From Kluyvera intermedia (GTDB lineage Bacteria > Pseudomonadota > Gammaproteobacteria > Enterobacterales > Enterobacteriaceae), in the NCBI RefSeq assembly GCF_034424175.1, contig NZ_CP139986.1, positions 1,674,001-1,738,000 on the forward strand: a DNA stretch of 64,000 nucleotides. The letters run 5' to 3'. Shown here in pieces: positions 35,597 to 44,159 of this stretch. How positions within the stretch are numbered: the first letter of the stretch is position 1; each line of letters begins with the position of its first letter. Under the pieces are notes generated by a model. It was not told where the DNA came from. It was given only the letters and a program-made list of their open reading frames with translations, and did not search any database. The translations under genes were made by a program, and so were the position numbers.

Positions 35597-35711
35597 CAAT
35601 CCCCCCAACCCCACTTCCCGCACCACTTTGTGATCCCCATCGCGATTTATCTTTCTCCCCCCTCTAATCTGCGCCAAATGGCCTATTTTCTACCCGCCAT
35701 TCGGCCCCCTA

Positions 35712-35727
35712 CGTGATAAAGATCACA
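35712..35727 (+). promoter_or_regulatory. CRP-like site 1 upstream of the GH28 gene
   Basis: CGTGATAAAGATCACA matches 9 of 10 consensus CRP positions with correct six-base spacing. It lies in a 300-base gene-free stretch (35597-35898) between the tandem array and the GH28 gene. Confidence 0.6.
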
Positions 35728-35795
35728 CCTCGTACCCCACCCCAATCGCCATTTTGTGCGTTTGCTCAAAACCCACCTCACCCGACAACAACAGG

Positions 35796-35811
35796 CGTGA
35801 TGCCTTTCACT
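35796..35811 (+). promoter_or_regulatory. CRP-like site 2 upstream of the GH28 gene
   Basis: CGTGATGCCTTTCACT keeps 8 of 10 consensus positions. It is 84 bp, eight helical turns, from site 1, so the two would lie on the same face of the DNA. It is about 90 bases from the GH28 start. Confidence 0.5.
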
Positions 35812-35898
35812 AATACGTAAAAAAGCCCGTATCTGCTCCACGAGAGAATCGGTGAATCCGCGTTAAATGCAGCTATCTCAATCTCAGCAGGTAGCGAC

Positions 35899-37239
35899 AT
35901 GAAAATTTCATTGCACAACACCTCTCTTGACCGCAGCGGCAAAATGGCGCTGACCGCGCAGCTTCAACAGTTAATTGATGAAATCGACCGCGCGGGCGGC
36001 GGCACGCTGGTGGTCTCTCCCGGCGACTGGATGACCGGAACGCTGGTGCTGCCGTCGAACTTTACCCTGCATCTGGAAGCGGGTGCGCGCCTTCTGGCAA
36101 GCCCTGATGCCGAAGATTATCCGGCGGAGCTGACGCAAACCGTCGCCGAACTTTCGCGCATGGCGCTGATTTATGCGCGCAATGCCCACCACATCACCCT
36201 GAGCGGTGAAGGCTGTCTGGCAGGCGGCGCTAACGCCTGGTTTTCCGCCAGTGCCGATGCGCAGGGCTACCGCCAGCCGAAAACCCAGCGCCCGCGGATA
36301 CTGGTGCTGGAAGGCTGTCAGCAGGTACGTATTCGCGATATCACCATCAGCGATTCGCCGATGTGGACGGCGCACCTGGTGAGCTGCAATCGGGTTTTTA
36401 TCCAGAACCTGACCATTGATAATGACCTGGCGCTGTCGAACACCGACGCGCTGGATATCGACAGCTGCCAGCATGTCCATATCAGCGACAGCTATTTCAG
36501 CGCCGCCGACGACGGTATCTGCATTAAAACGACCCGCAAACCGGCTGCATTACAGCAGGCCACGCGCCACGTAGTGGTCAGCAACTGTCTTATCCGCTCG
36601 AAAAGCTGCGCTATCAAAATTGGCACCGAAACCTTCGCAGACATCAGCCATATCGCGGTACACAACTGCTCGATTTTCGAGTCAAACCGCGGCATCGGCC
36701 TGGTGTCTCGCGACGGCGGTCAGTTCAGCCAGATGATCTTCAGCAACATTCTTTTCGATTGCCGCCACGGTCATCCGTGCCACTGGGGCAAAGCCGATCC
36801 GGTATTTATCTCGGTGCGCCATCGCGACCCACAAATCCAGCCGGGCCGCGTAGAGGACATTACTTTCAGCCAGCTTTCCGGGGTGAGCGAAGGGGCTATT
36901 AACCTGCACAGCGAAACGCCGGGCGACATCCGTCACGTCACGTTCAATGCGCTTTCATTACAGCAGCTGACAGGGCTGTCGGACGAGCAGGGCTGTTACG
37001 ACATTCGCCCGCCGTGCAACCCGGCTAGCCCAACCGGCATGGGGCTGGATAACGCCTATCGCGTTAACCCGGATACCGGTCGCGCCTGGGGCGTGGATGC
37101 CTATCCGGGCGGTTTACCGGCGCTGTACGCCAACGGTGTGCAGGGGCTGATGCTTAACGATTTACGTATTCGTCGCCCGCAGCCGCTGCCGCAAGGATGG
37201 TGTGCCAACGCCATCGTGCAGGAAAACGCCGACGCCTGA
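35899..37239 (+). CDS. Glycoside hydrolase family 28 (polygalacturonase-type) protein
   Basis: This 446-residue protein has parallel beta-helix sequence. It carries GH28 active-site motifs NTD (N181-D183, in LSNTDALDI) and DD (D204-D205, in AADDGICIKT). The usual GHG is not evident (SKSCAIKIGTETFAD aligns there), as in many bacterial exo-acting GH28 proteins. No signal peptide is present, so it should act in the cytoplasm, probably trimming galacturonate or rhamnogalacturonan oligomers after uptake. A GGTAG ribosome site precedes ATG 35899. The TogT-like transporter gene follows 62 bases later and is likely cotranscribed. The exact substrate is inferred. Confidence 0.82.
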   Translation: MKISLHNTSLDRSGKMALTAQLQQLIDEIDRAGGGTLVVSPGDWMTGTLVLPSNFTLHLEAGARLLASPDAEDYPAELTQTVAELSRMALIYARNAHHITLSGEGCLAGGANAWFSASADAQGYRQPKTQRPRILVLEGCQQVRIRDITISDSPMWTAHLVSCNRVFIQNLTIDNDLALSNTDALDIDSCQHVHISDSYFSAADDGICIKTTRKPAALQQATRHVVVSNCLIRSKSCAIKIGTETFADISHIAVHNCSIFESNRGIGLVSRDGGQFSQMIFSNILFDCRHGHPCHWGKADPVFISVRHRDPQIQPGRVEDITFSQLSGVSEGAINLHSETPGDIRHVTFNALSLQQLTGLSDEQGCYDIRPPCNPASPTGMGLDNAYRVNPDTGRAWGVDAYPGGLPALYANGVQGLMLNDLRIRRPQPLPQGWCANAIVQENADA

Positions 37240-37301
37240 GTCTATTTGATGGCGGCGCGGCGTAAGACCGTGCCGTCCTGTACTGTTCAAGGGGATGGAA
37301 A

Positions 37302-38864
37302 ATGATAAAAAAAGAGCGGGAAATAAAACTCCATAACTACGTCTGCTACGGCCTGGCTGATGTGATTGGATCGGGCGCGTTTACGCTGGTGAGCGCCTGG
37401 CTGCTGTTCTTCCTGACCACCTTCTGCGGCCTAACGCCGATTGAAGCCGGGTCGTTGTTTGCCGTGGCGCGAATTGTTGATGTGATTATGTGTCCATTAA
37501 TGGGCTACATTTCCGATAACTTCCACAAAACGCGCCTCGGACGTCGTTTTGGTCGCCGCCGCTTCTTCCTGCTATTAAGTATTCCGCTGGTGGCGGTCTA
37601 TAGCCTGCTGTGGGTTCAGGGCTTCAACTACTGGATGTACCTGCTGGTCTATATCCTGTTTGAAATCGTCTACTCGATGATTTTGATCCCCTACGACACC
37701 CTGTCGGCTGAGATGACTTCTGACTTCACCAAACGCTCTAAGCTGACCAGCGCACGTATGTATATTGCCCAGTTTGCCGGTTTCACCGCCGCGTTCCTGC
37801 CGGGCCGCCTGCTGGCTTACTTCGGTTCAGATTCCGCGGTCTCCTTCTTCTACGCCGGGGCCATTTTCACCGTGGCCTTTATGGTGGTGTTGCTGTTTGT
37901 TTACTTCGGCACGTGGGAACGTTCGCTTGAAGAGATCGAACAAAGCGAGCGCACGATTGAGTTTGAAGAGAAGCAGCCGCTGATGAAGCGCATCTTCGAT
38001 ATCTATTACGACTTTGTTTCCACGCTGAAAATCAAAACGTTCCGCTCACACCTCGGTATGTATCTTGGGGGTTCGGTGGGGCAGGATATTTTTAACTCGG
38101 TCTTCACCTATTTCGTGGTGTTTGCGCTGGCCACTTCATCGGTTGTCGCCAGTAACCTGCTGAGCGTGATTAACGGCCTGCAATTCTTCGGCGTCGGCGT
38201 GGCAACGTGGCTGACTCTGCGTTACTCCCCATCGCGCGCATTTGCCACCCAGGCGCTGATGGCGCTGGTGGCCTTCGCCCTGTTTGCGCTGACCTATATC
38301 TACGGCTCCACCAGCATGGCGATGCTGTATCTGGCAGCCGGTGTTGCCGGTCTGGCGCGTGGCGGTATCTACTCAATCCCGTGGAACAACTACACCTTCG
38401 TGGCTGACGTGGATGAGATTCTGACCTGTAGCCGTCGTGAAGGGATCTTTGCGGGCTTTATGAGTTTGCTGCGTAAAGCTTCTCAGGCGCTCTCCATCTT
38501 CCTGGTCGGCGTGGCGCTGCAAATGTCCGGCTTTATGACCGGCCAGAGCAGCCAGCCGGAATCGGCAATCAATATGATCCTGGCGATCATGATTATCCTG
38601 CCGGTTCTTCTGACCCTGTGGGGTATCTGGTCTGCCTTCCAGTTCAAAGTTAACAGCCGCACCCATGCGATTTTGAACAACGAAGTGGCGCGCCTGAAAC
38701 AAGGCGGCAGTAAAGCGACCGCGACGGCAGAAACCAAAGAGGTTATTGAGAGCCTGACCGGGATGCCGTACGACCATTGCTGGGGGGATAACACCGTTGG
38801 CCACGTTAACCGTAGCCTGCTGAAAGCGAAGCAACACGCAGCGCAGCCATTACCTAACGCATAG
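37302..38864 (+). CDS. GPH-family (TogT-like) oligosaccharide/hexuronide transporter
   Basis: This 520-residue protein has 12 membrane helices. The glycoside-pentoside-hexuronide family motif appears as ARIVDVIMCPLMGYISDN with the following basic loop KTRLGRRFGRRRFFLL. A hydrophilic C-terminal tail of about 60 residues follows the last helix. Among GPH transporters it resembles TogT, the oligogalacturonide carrier of pectin-degrading enterobacteria. Its place directly after a cytoplasmic GH28 enzyme supports uptake of galacturonate oligomers. An AAGGGGA ribosome site lies before ATG 37302. Confidence 0.8.
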   Translation: MIKKEREIKLHNYVCYGLADVIGSGAFTLVSAWLLFFLTTFCGLTPIEAGSLFAVARIVDVIMCPLMGYISDNFHKTRLGRRFGRRRFFLLLSIPLVAVYSLLWVQGFNYWMYLLVYILFEIVYSMILIPYDTLSAEMTSDFTKRSKLTSARMYIAQFAGFTAAFLPGRLLAYFGSDSAVSFFYAGAIFTVAFMVVLLFVYFGTWERSLEEIEQSERTIEFEEKQPLMKRIFDIYYDFVSTLKIKTFRSHLGMYLGGSVGQDIFNSVFTYFVVFALATSSVVASNLLSVINGLQFFGVGVATWLTLRYSPSRAFATQALMALVAFALFALTYIYGSTSMAMLYLAAGVAGLARGGIYSIPWNNYTFVADVDEILTCSRREGIFAGFMSLLRKASQALSIFLVGVALQMSGFMTGQSSQPESAINMILAIMIILPVLLTLWGIWSAFQFKVNSRTHAILNNEVARLKQGGSKATATAETKEVIESLTGMPYDHCWGDNTVGHVNRSLLKAKQHAAQPLPNA

Positions 38865-38871
38865 AAATCGG

Positions 38872-38945
38872 CCCCGGCGGCGCTTCGCTTGGCCGGGCTA
38901 CACTCGTGCACATTTGTAGCCCGGCCAAGCGAAGCGCCGCCGGGA
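38872..38945. repeat. Inverted pair of REP units
   Basis: ccccggcggcgcttcgcttg at 38872 and its near-perfect reverse complement ending at 38945 can form one long hairpin of about 29 bp. It sits between the TogT-like and the next transporter gene and may reduce read-through. Confidence 0.8.
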
Positions 38946-38962
38946 TTTTTTGGATAAGAAAC

Positions 38963-40198
38963 ATGACCGATCAGACTTTATATATTCAACAGGGTATCTG
39001 GGCGCGCCTGGGCCTGCCACGCGAGCTGGCCTGGGGCTTTGTTGGCGTCTTCCTGTTTATTACCGGCGCAACCATCGAACAAAGCTGGCTGGCATCGCTG
39101 CTGCAACAACGCGGGTTGGACGCGGTGGACATCAGCCTGCTGTCATCGGTATTTGGCCTGTGCGTCGCGGCTATCTCGTGGTTTTCCGGGATTGGCGCAG
39201 GCGTACTGGGTGTACGCCGTTTGATGTGGCTGGCGACCGTGCTCTATTTTGTCGGCTCCATCCCGTTTATTTTTGTCGCGCTGCCCGACGGCAATTATCC
39301 GCTGATGATGGTGACCTACGCTATTCGCGGAATGGCTTATCCGCTGTTTGCCTACTCGTTTTTGGTGTGGATTAACCAACGCTGCGAAACGCGTATTCTG
39401 GGCCGGGCGGTTTCCTGGTTCTGGATTGCTTTCGGTGTCGGCATGACCATCGTTGGCCCATGGTTCTCCGGCTTTATGATCCCACGGCTGGGTGAAACCA
39501 CCACCTTGCTCTCCGGCTTTATCTTTGTGCTGGCGGGCTGCGGCTGCGCACTGATTCTTAACCGTGATAAACCGCAGTGGCAGCGGGATCTGGCGGTGGG
39601 ACACGCGCTGGCAGAAGGGATCATCGTACTGGTACGCGAACCCAAAATGCGTCTTGCGGTCATGGTGAAAACCATCAACGACATCGGCAAATTCTCACTG
39701 GTGATTCTGATGCCGGTCTATCTGCCGCGCTTTGGTTTTAGCATTGAAGAGTGGCTGACCATCTGGGGCCTGGTGAATGTGGTGAATATTTTCGCCAACT
39801 ATTTCTTTGGCTGGCTGGGCGACACCATCGGCTGGCGCAATACGGTGGTGTGGTTTGCCGGAACCCTATGCGGATTGTCGGCGCTGGCGGTGTGCTATGC
39901 GCCAGTGCTGTTTGGTCACAGCAGCACAGCGCTGGTTATCGCGCTGGCGGTTTATGCCATTGGTCTGGGCGCATTTGGCCCGCTGAGTGCGCTCATTCCG
40001 TCGCTACTGCCGGAAAATAAAGGGGCGGCAATCTCGTGTCTGAATCTCGGTTCCGGTCTGAGCAACTTTGTTGGGCCGCTTATCGTTACCTTGTGCGTGA
40101 ATCCGTTGGGAGTGGAGGGCACATTATGGGTGATTGCGCTGCTTTACTTCGCCGCAAGCCTGCTCACCATCCCATTAAAAATGCCAGAAAACAGCTAA
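38963..40198 (+). CDS. CsbX/RbtT/DalT-type MFS transporter
   Basis: This 411-residue, 12-helix transporter starts at ATG 38963. A longer frame from 38906 would be read through the REP hairpin and is rejected. The N-terminal segment RELAWGFVGVFLFITGATIE and SFLVWINQRCETRILGRAVS are like those of the CsbX family, which includes the ribitol (RbtT) and arabinitol (DalT) permeases. It may carry a polyol or a sugar acid. Its position after the GH28-TogT pair suggests a related substrate, but the intervening hairpin could separate the transcripts. Confidence 0.78.
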   Translation: MTDQTLYIQQGIWARLGLPRELAWGFVGVFLFITGATIEQSWLASLLQQRGLDAVDISLLSSVFGLCVAAISWFSGIGAGVLGVRRLMWLATVLYFVGSIPFIFVALPDGNYPLMMVTYAIRGMAYPLFAYSFLVWINQRCETRILGRAVSWFWIAFGVGMTIVGPWFSGFMIPRLGETTTLLSGFIFVLAGCGCALILNRDKPQWQRDLAVGHALAEGIIVLVREPKMRLAVMVKTINDIGKFSLVILMPVYLPRFGFSIEEWLTIWGLVNVVNIFANYFFGWLGDTIGWRNTVVWFAGTLCGLSALAVCYAPVLFGHSSTALVIALAVYAIGLGAFGPLSALIPSLLPENKGAAISCLNLGSGLSNFVGPLIVTLCVNPLGVEGTLWVIALLYFAASLLTIPLKMPENS

Positions 40199-40266
40199 TT
40201 GGCGAAAAATCGTCTACGCTTTTTGCTTAAGCGCTGCGTTAAGTGAGCAAAAAAAGAGGAAAGCGT

Positions 40267-41184
40267 ATGACGATTTTACGGGGATGGACTGGGACGCTGG
40301 TGCTGCTGGCGGCGGTTAGCCTGCCGTTGCAGGCGGCTGAGCCGGTAAAAGTGGGCTCGAAAATAGATACCGAAGGCGCGCTGCTGGGTAATATTATTCT
40401 GCAGGTGCTGGAAAGCCACGGGGTGAAAACCGTCAACAAAGTACAACTGGGTACCACCCCGGTCGTGCGCGGGGCGATAACCACCGGTGAGCTGGATATC
40501 TACCCGGAATACACCGGCAACGGCGCATTCTTCTTTAAGGAAGAAAACGATCCTGCGTGGAAAAATGCCAAAGATGGGTACGACAAAGTCAAAAAGCTGG
40601 ATGCCGAGAAAAATCACCTCGTCTGGCTGACCCCAGCTCCTGCCAATAACACCTGGACTATTGCCGTACGCAAAGATGTGGCGGAAAAAGATAAACTGAC
40701 CTCGCTTGCCGATCTCAGCCGCTATCTCAAAGCGGGTGGGACGTTCAAACTTGCCGCCTCCGCTGAATTTATCGAACGAGCCGACGCGCTTCCGGCATTT
40801 GAAAAAGCCTACGATTTTAAACTCAATCAGGATCAGTTGCTGTCACTGGCGGGAGGCGATACCGCAGTGACGATTAAAGCCGCCGCCCAGCAAACCTCCG
40901 GCGTGAACGCGGCGATGGCCTACGGCACTGACGGCCCGGTGGCCGCGCTAGGCCTGCAAACCCTGAGTGACCCGAAAGGCGTACAGCCGATTTATGCGCC
41001 AGCGCCTGTGGTGCGTGAAGCAGTGCTGAAAGCCTACCCGCAACTCGACGAGTGGCTTAAGCCGGTCTTTGCCAGCCTTGATGAGAAAACCCTGCAAACG
41101 CTGAATGCAAAAATTGCGGTGGAAGGGCTGGATGCCAAAAGCGTAGCCGCGGGTTATCTGAAACAAAAAGGGTGGGCGAAGTAA
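40267..41184 (+). CDS. osmF: Osmoprotectant ABC transporter substrate-binding protein OsmF (YehZ)
   Basis: Starting at 40267, preceded by AGAGGAAAG, gives 305 residues, identical in length to E. coli YehZ/OsmF. A signal peptide ends at about residue 23 (LPLQA|AEPVK). The OpuAC/ProX-like domain includes GSKIDTEGALLGNIILQVLE and ELDIYPEYTGNGAFF. In E. coli this low-affinity glycine-betaine system is RpoS- and osmotically induced. Here it heads osmF-yehY-yehX-yehW, with gaps of 12 bases or overlaps, so one operon is likely. Confidence 0.95.
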   Translation: MTILRGWTGTLVLLAAVSLPLQAAEPVKVGSKIDTEGALLGNIILQVLESHGVKTVNKVQLGTTPVVRGAITTGELDIYPEYTGNGAFFFKEENDPAWKNAKDGYDKVKKLDAEKNHLVWLTPAPANNTWTIAVRKDVAEKDKLTSLADLSRYLKAGGTFKLAASAEFIERADALPAFEKAYDFKLNQDQLLSLAGGDTAVTIKAAAQQTSGVNAAMAYGTDGPVAALGLQTLSDPKGVQPIYAPAPVVREAVLKAYPQLDEWLKPVFASLDEKTLQTLNAKIAVEGLDAKSVAAGYLKQKGWAK

Positions 41185-41196
41185 CCGGTTAATCGT

Positions 41197-42351
41197 ATGC
41201 CTCGTTGTTATCACCGAGTGGTGGCGTTGCTGGCGCTGATGCTGCTGGCTGCCGCCGCATTGCCCTTTGTTAATTTTGCCCCAAACCGTCTGGTCTCGGG
41301 CGATGGCCTGTGGCTATGGCAAATCTGGTCATTCCCTCCGCTGGCGCTGTTGCTGGTCCCCCTCCTGTTTTTGTTGCTCAGTTATCTGCCCGGACGTCTT
41401 GCTAACCTGCTAATTCTGCTGCTGGCGCAGGGTGGTTTCACGCTGCTGCTGTGGATGAGCGGTGAGGCGGCTAACCGGCTGGCGGAAACCAGTAGTCCGC
41501 TGGCGCGAACCTCGCCCGGCAGCGGACTATGGTTATCGCTGCTGCTGACGCTGCTTATCGCCAGTGAAGCCATACGGCGTCTGATCACGCATGTTCTAGG
41601 GCGCTGGCTGCTTAACGCCCAGCTATGGTTACTGCCGTGCTGGCTGGTATGGAGCGGCGCGCTGGACGGATTGTCGCTGATGAAAGAGTACGCTAACCGG
41701 CAGGAGACGTTTGACGACGCGTTGCATCAGCATCTGACGCTATTGTGGGGCACGTTGCTACCGGGATTATTGATGGGCGTGCCGCTAGGGCTCTGGTGCT
41801 GGCGGCACCCACGTCGGCAATCCAGCGTGTTTACGCTGCTCAATATTATTCAGACTATCCCCTCGGTGGCGCTGTTTGGTCTGCTTATCGCGCCGCTCGC
41901 AGGCCTTGTGCAACGTTTCCCCTGGCTGGCAACGTTGGGCGTCGCAGGCACTGGCCTGACACCGGCGCTGATAGCACTGGTGCTTTACTCGCTGTTGCCG
42001 CTGGTGCGCGGTGTGGTCGCCGGGATGCAGCAAGTATCGCCTCAGGTGCTGGAGAGCGCTAAGGCGATGGGCATGAGCCGCAGCCAAACGTTGTTCCGCG
42101 TTCAGCTACCGCTGGCGCTGCCGGTGCTGATACGTAGCTTGCGGGTGGTGGTGGTGCAAACCGTCGGAATGGCGGTTGTCGCGGCATTGATTGGCGCCGG
42201 CGGTTTTGGCGCATTGGTCTTCCAGGGGCTGCTCAGTAGCGCCTTAGATCTGGTCTTACTTGGCGTGATCCCGGTGATCGCGCTGGCGGTGGTGATGGAC
42301 GCGCTGTTCAGCCTGGCCGCCACATTATTAAAAGGAGATGCCGGTGATTGA
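41197..42351 (+). CDS. yehY: Osmoprotectant ABC transporter permease YehY
   Basis: This 384-residue permease has an N-terminal membrane region of about five helices that is specific to YehY. The canonical binding-protein-dependent transport domain (about 175-375) follows, with the coupling-helix motif ESAKAMGMSRSQTLFRVQLP (EAA-like loop). It matches E. coli YehY. It pairs with YehW as the two membrane subunits of the OsmF system. Its last codons overlap the yehX GTG start. Confidence 0.94.
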   Translation: MPRCYHRVVALLALMLLAAAALPFVNFAPNRLVSGDGLWLWQIWSFPPLALLLVPLLFLLLSYLPGRLANLLILLLAQGGFTLLLWMSGEAANRLAETSSPLARTSPGSGLWLSLLLTLLIASEAIRRLITHVLGRWLLNAQLWLLPCWLVWSGALDGLSLMKEYANRQETFDDALHQHLTLLWGTLLPGLLMGVPLGLWCWRHPRRQSSVFTLLNIIQTIPSVALFGLLIAPLAGLVQRFPWLATLGVAGTGLTPALIALVLYSLLPLVRGVVAGMQQVSPQVLESAKAMGMSRSQTLFRVQLPLALPVLIRSLRVVVVQTVGMAVVAALIGAGGFGALVFQGLLSSALDLVLLGVIPVIALAVVMDALFSLAATLLKGDAGD

Positions 42352-43291
42352 ATTCAGGCAGGTCAATAAATCCTATGGCGCACACTCCGCCGTGAAAGAC
42401 CTCTCCTTACGGCTGGAAGAGGGGGCCTTTTCGGTGCTGATTGGCACTTCCGGCTCGGGGAAATCAACCACCCTGAAGATGATCAATCGCCTGGTGGAAC
42501 CCGATAACGGCATCATTCGTTTTGCCGGGCAGGATATTCGTGAGCAGCCGCTGCTGGCGCTGCGTCGGCGGATGGGTTACGCCATTCAGTCGATAGGCCT
42601 GTTTCCCCACTGGACGGTGGCGCAGAACATTGCCACCGTGCCGCAGTTGCTGAAATGGCCGAAGGCGAAAGTCAATGCACGCATTGATGAATTAATGGCG
42701 TTGTTGGGGCTGGAACCGTTGCTGCGGGCGCGTTATCCGCATCAATTGTCCGGTGGCCAGCAGCAGCGCGTAGGCGTGGCGCGGGCGCTGGCGGGTGATC
42801 CGGAAGTGCTGTTGATGGATGAACCCTTTGGCGCGCTCGACCCGGTGACGCGCAGTGCGTTGCAGCAGGAGATGCGGCGTATTCATCAATTGCTGGGGCG
42901 CACTATCGTCCTGGTCACCCACGATATCGATGAAGCGCTGCAACTGGCCGATAACCTGATTTTGATGGACGGTGGCGAGGTGGTGCAGCGGGGGACGCCG
43001 TTGGAAATGCTCAGCGCGCCGGGCAGCGAGTTTGTCCGCACTTTCTTTGGCCGCAGTGAGTTGGGTGTCCGCTTGCTGTCATTACGTCAGGTGGCTGACT
43101 ATGCCCGCTCCGGCGAACGAGCAGAAGGTGAGCCGCTGGCCGCAAATCTCTCGCTGCGTGACGCGCTGTCGGGCTTTATGTCACAGCGGCGGACGGTACT
43201 GCCGGTGGTCGATGATGTGGGAACGCCGTGCGGCGCATTACATTTTGCCGATTTGCTGCGTGAGGAGTCAGACGATGCGCGTGTTCCGTGA
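42344..43291 (+). CDS. yehX: Osmoprotectant ABC transporter ATP-binding protein YehX
   Basis: I choose GTG 42344 (GTGATTGAATTC) because AAAGGAG lies six bases before it and E. coli YehX begins MIEF. An ATG at 42338 would start directly on the ribosome site. The protein is 315 residues. Walker A is GTSGSGKST (34-42), the signature LSGGQQQR, and Walker B VLLMDEP. A C-terminal CBS-like region (about 240-310) is typical of OpuA/ProV-type ATPases that sense ionic strength. The start overlaps the yehY stop, showing translational coupling. Confidence 0.93.
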   Translation: MIEFRQVNKSYGAHSAVKDLSLRLEEGAFSVLIGTSGSGKSTTLKMINRLVEPDNGIIRFAGQDIREQPLLALRRRMGYAIQSIGLFPHWTVAQNIATVPQLLKWPKAKVNARIDELMALLGLEPLLRARYPHQLSGGQQQRVGVARALAGDPEVLLMDEPFGALDPVTRSALQQEMRRIHQLLGRTIVLVTHDIDEALQLADNLILMDGGEVVQRGTPLEMLSAPGSEFVRTFFGRSELGVRLLSLRQVADYARSGERAEGEPLAANLSLRDALSGFMSQRRTVLPVVDDVGTPCGALHFADLLREESDDARVP

Positions 43292-44012
43292 CCCGCTGAC
43301 GTGGCTGCTGGTGCTGTTTGCCGCACTGCTTGCCGGTCTGCCCTACAGCGAGCCGCTGTTTCACGCGCTGTTTCCTGAGCAATCGCGCCCGCTTTATCAG
43401 CAGGCGGGGTTTGCGGCGCTCACGCTGGCACATGCTGAACTAGTAGGGATCTCAAGCCTGGTGGCCATTGTGGTTGGCGTCAGCGCTGGGGTTATCGTCA
43501 CCCGTCCGGCGGGACGTGAGTTTCGTCCGCTGGTGGAAACACTAGCGGCGATGGGCCAGACCTTCCCGCCGGTGGCCGTACTGGCGATGGCGGTGCCGGT
43601 AATGGGTTTTGGTGAAAAACCGGCGATTATCGCGCTGATTCTTTACGGTATTCTTCCCGTGTTGCAAGGCTCGCTCGCCGGTCTGGCGGCGGTGCCCGCA
43701 GCCGCCTTAAGCGTGGCGGAAGGGATGGGGATGACAGGCTGGCAAAGGCTGTGGAAAGTGGAGTTGCCGCTCGCGGCACCGGTTATTGTGGCAGGCATTC
43801 GCACGTCGGTGATTGTGAATATCGGCACGGCGACGATTGCTTCCACGGTTGGCGCGAATACGCTGGGCACGCCAATCATCATCGGCCTAAGCGGGTTTAA
43901 CACGGCCTATGTGGTGCAGGGGGCAATACTGGTGGCGCTGGCGGCGATTATCGTCGACCGCGCCTTTGAGCGGTTAAGCCAGCGGCTCAGCCGACACCGC
44001 CACGCACAATAA
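43275..44012 (+). CDS. yehW: Osmoprotectant ABC transporter permease YehW
   Basis: Starting at ATG 43275 (GAGGAG ribosome site) gives 245 residues, as in E. coli YehW (243). The long frame from 42972 is only an overlap with yehX. It has a transmembrane transport domain with the EAA-like loop VAEGMGMTGWQRLWKVELPL and IGTATIASTVGANTLGTPII. It starts 17 bases before the yehX stop. Its 3' end overlaps the opposite-strand yohO by 26 bases. Confidence 0.94.
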   Translation: MRVFRDPLTWLLVLFAALLAGLPYSEPLFHALFPEQSRPLYQQAGFAALTLAHAELVGISSLVAIVVGVSAGVIVTRPAGREFRPLVETLAAMGQTFPPVAVLAMAVPVMGFGEKPAIIALILYGILPVLQGSLAGLAAVPAAALSVAEGMGMTGWQRLWKVELPLAAPVIVAGIRTSVIVNIGTATIASTVGANTLGTPIIIGLSGFNTAYVVQGAILVALAAIIVDRAFERLSQRLSRHRHAQ

Positions 44013-44100
44013 ATGAATATCCTGCGAGCATCACGCCGCCGATGCCGCTGATGGCCATAAAGGCGAACAGCACAATCGCTGCAAGTTTAGTTGACTTCAT
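43987..44100 (-). CDS. yohO: YohO, 37-residue single-pass membrane protein
   Basis: The reverse strand encodes MKSTKLAAIVLFAFMAISGI followed by a second half ending in GGVGstop. It matches E. coli YohO (35 residues) in the GGVMLAGY-F-I pattern. A strong AAGGAG ribosome site lies six bases before the ATG (about 44107-44112). It is one membrane helix with a short basic N-terminus. It is a small gene that automated callers often miss, lying between yehW and mlrA as in E. coli. Function is unknown. Confidence 0.85.
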   Translation of the reverse strand: MKSTKLAAIVLFAFMAISGIGGVMLAGYSFIVRGGVG

Positions 44101-44159
44101 GGTGTACTCCTTTTGTTAACCAAAAGATTATACCGCGAAGCCGTTCTGTTAACGAACGA

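Noticed and set aside
35285..35716. Two overlapping forward frames made of 25-residue repeats through the 75-bp array
   Set aside because: They are open only because 75 is divisible by three, both frames are equally open, the repeats are built of hairpins, and the ends fall in palindromic DNA. No protein-like conservation is visible.
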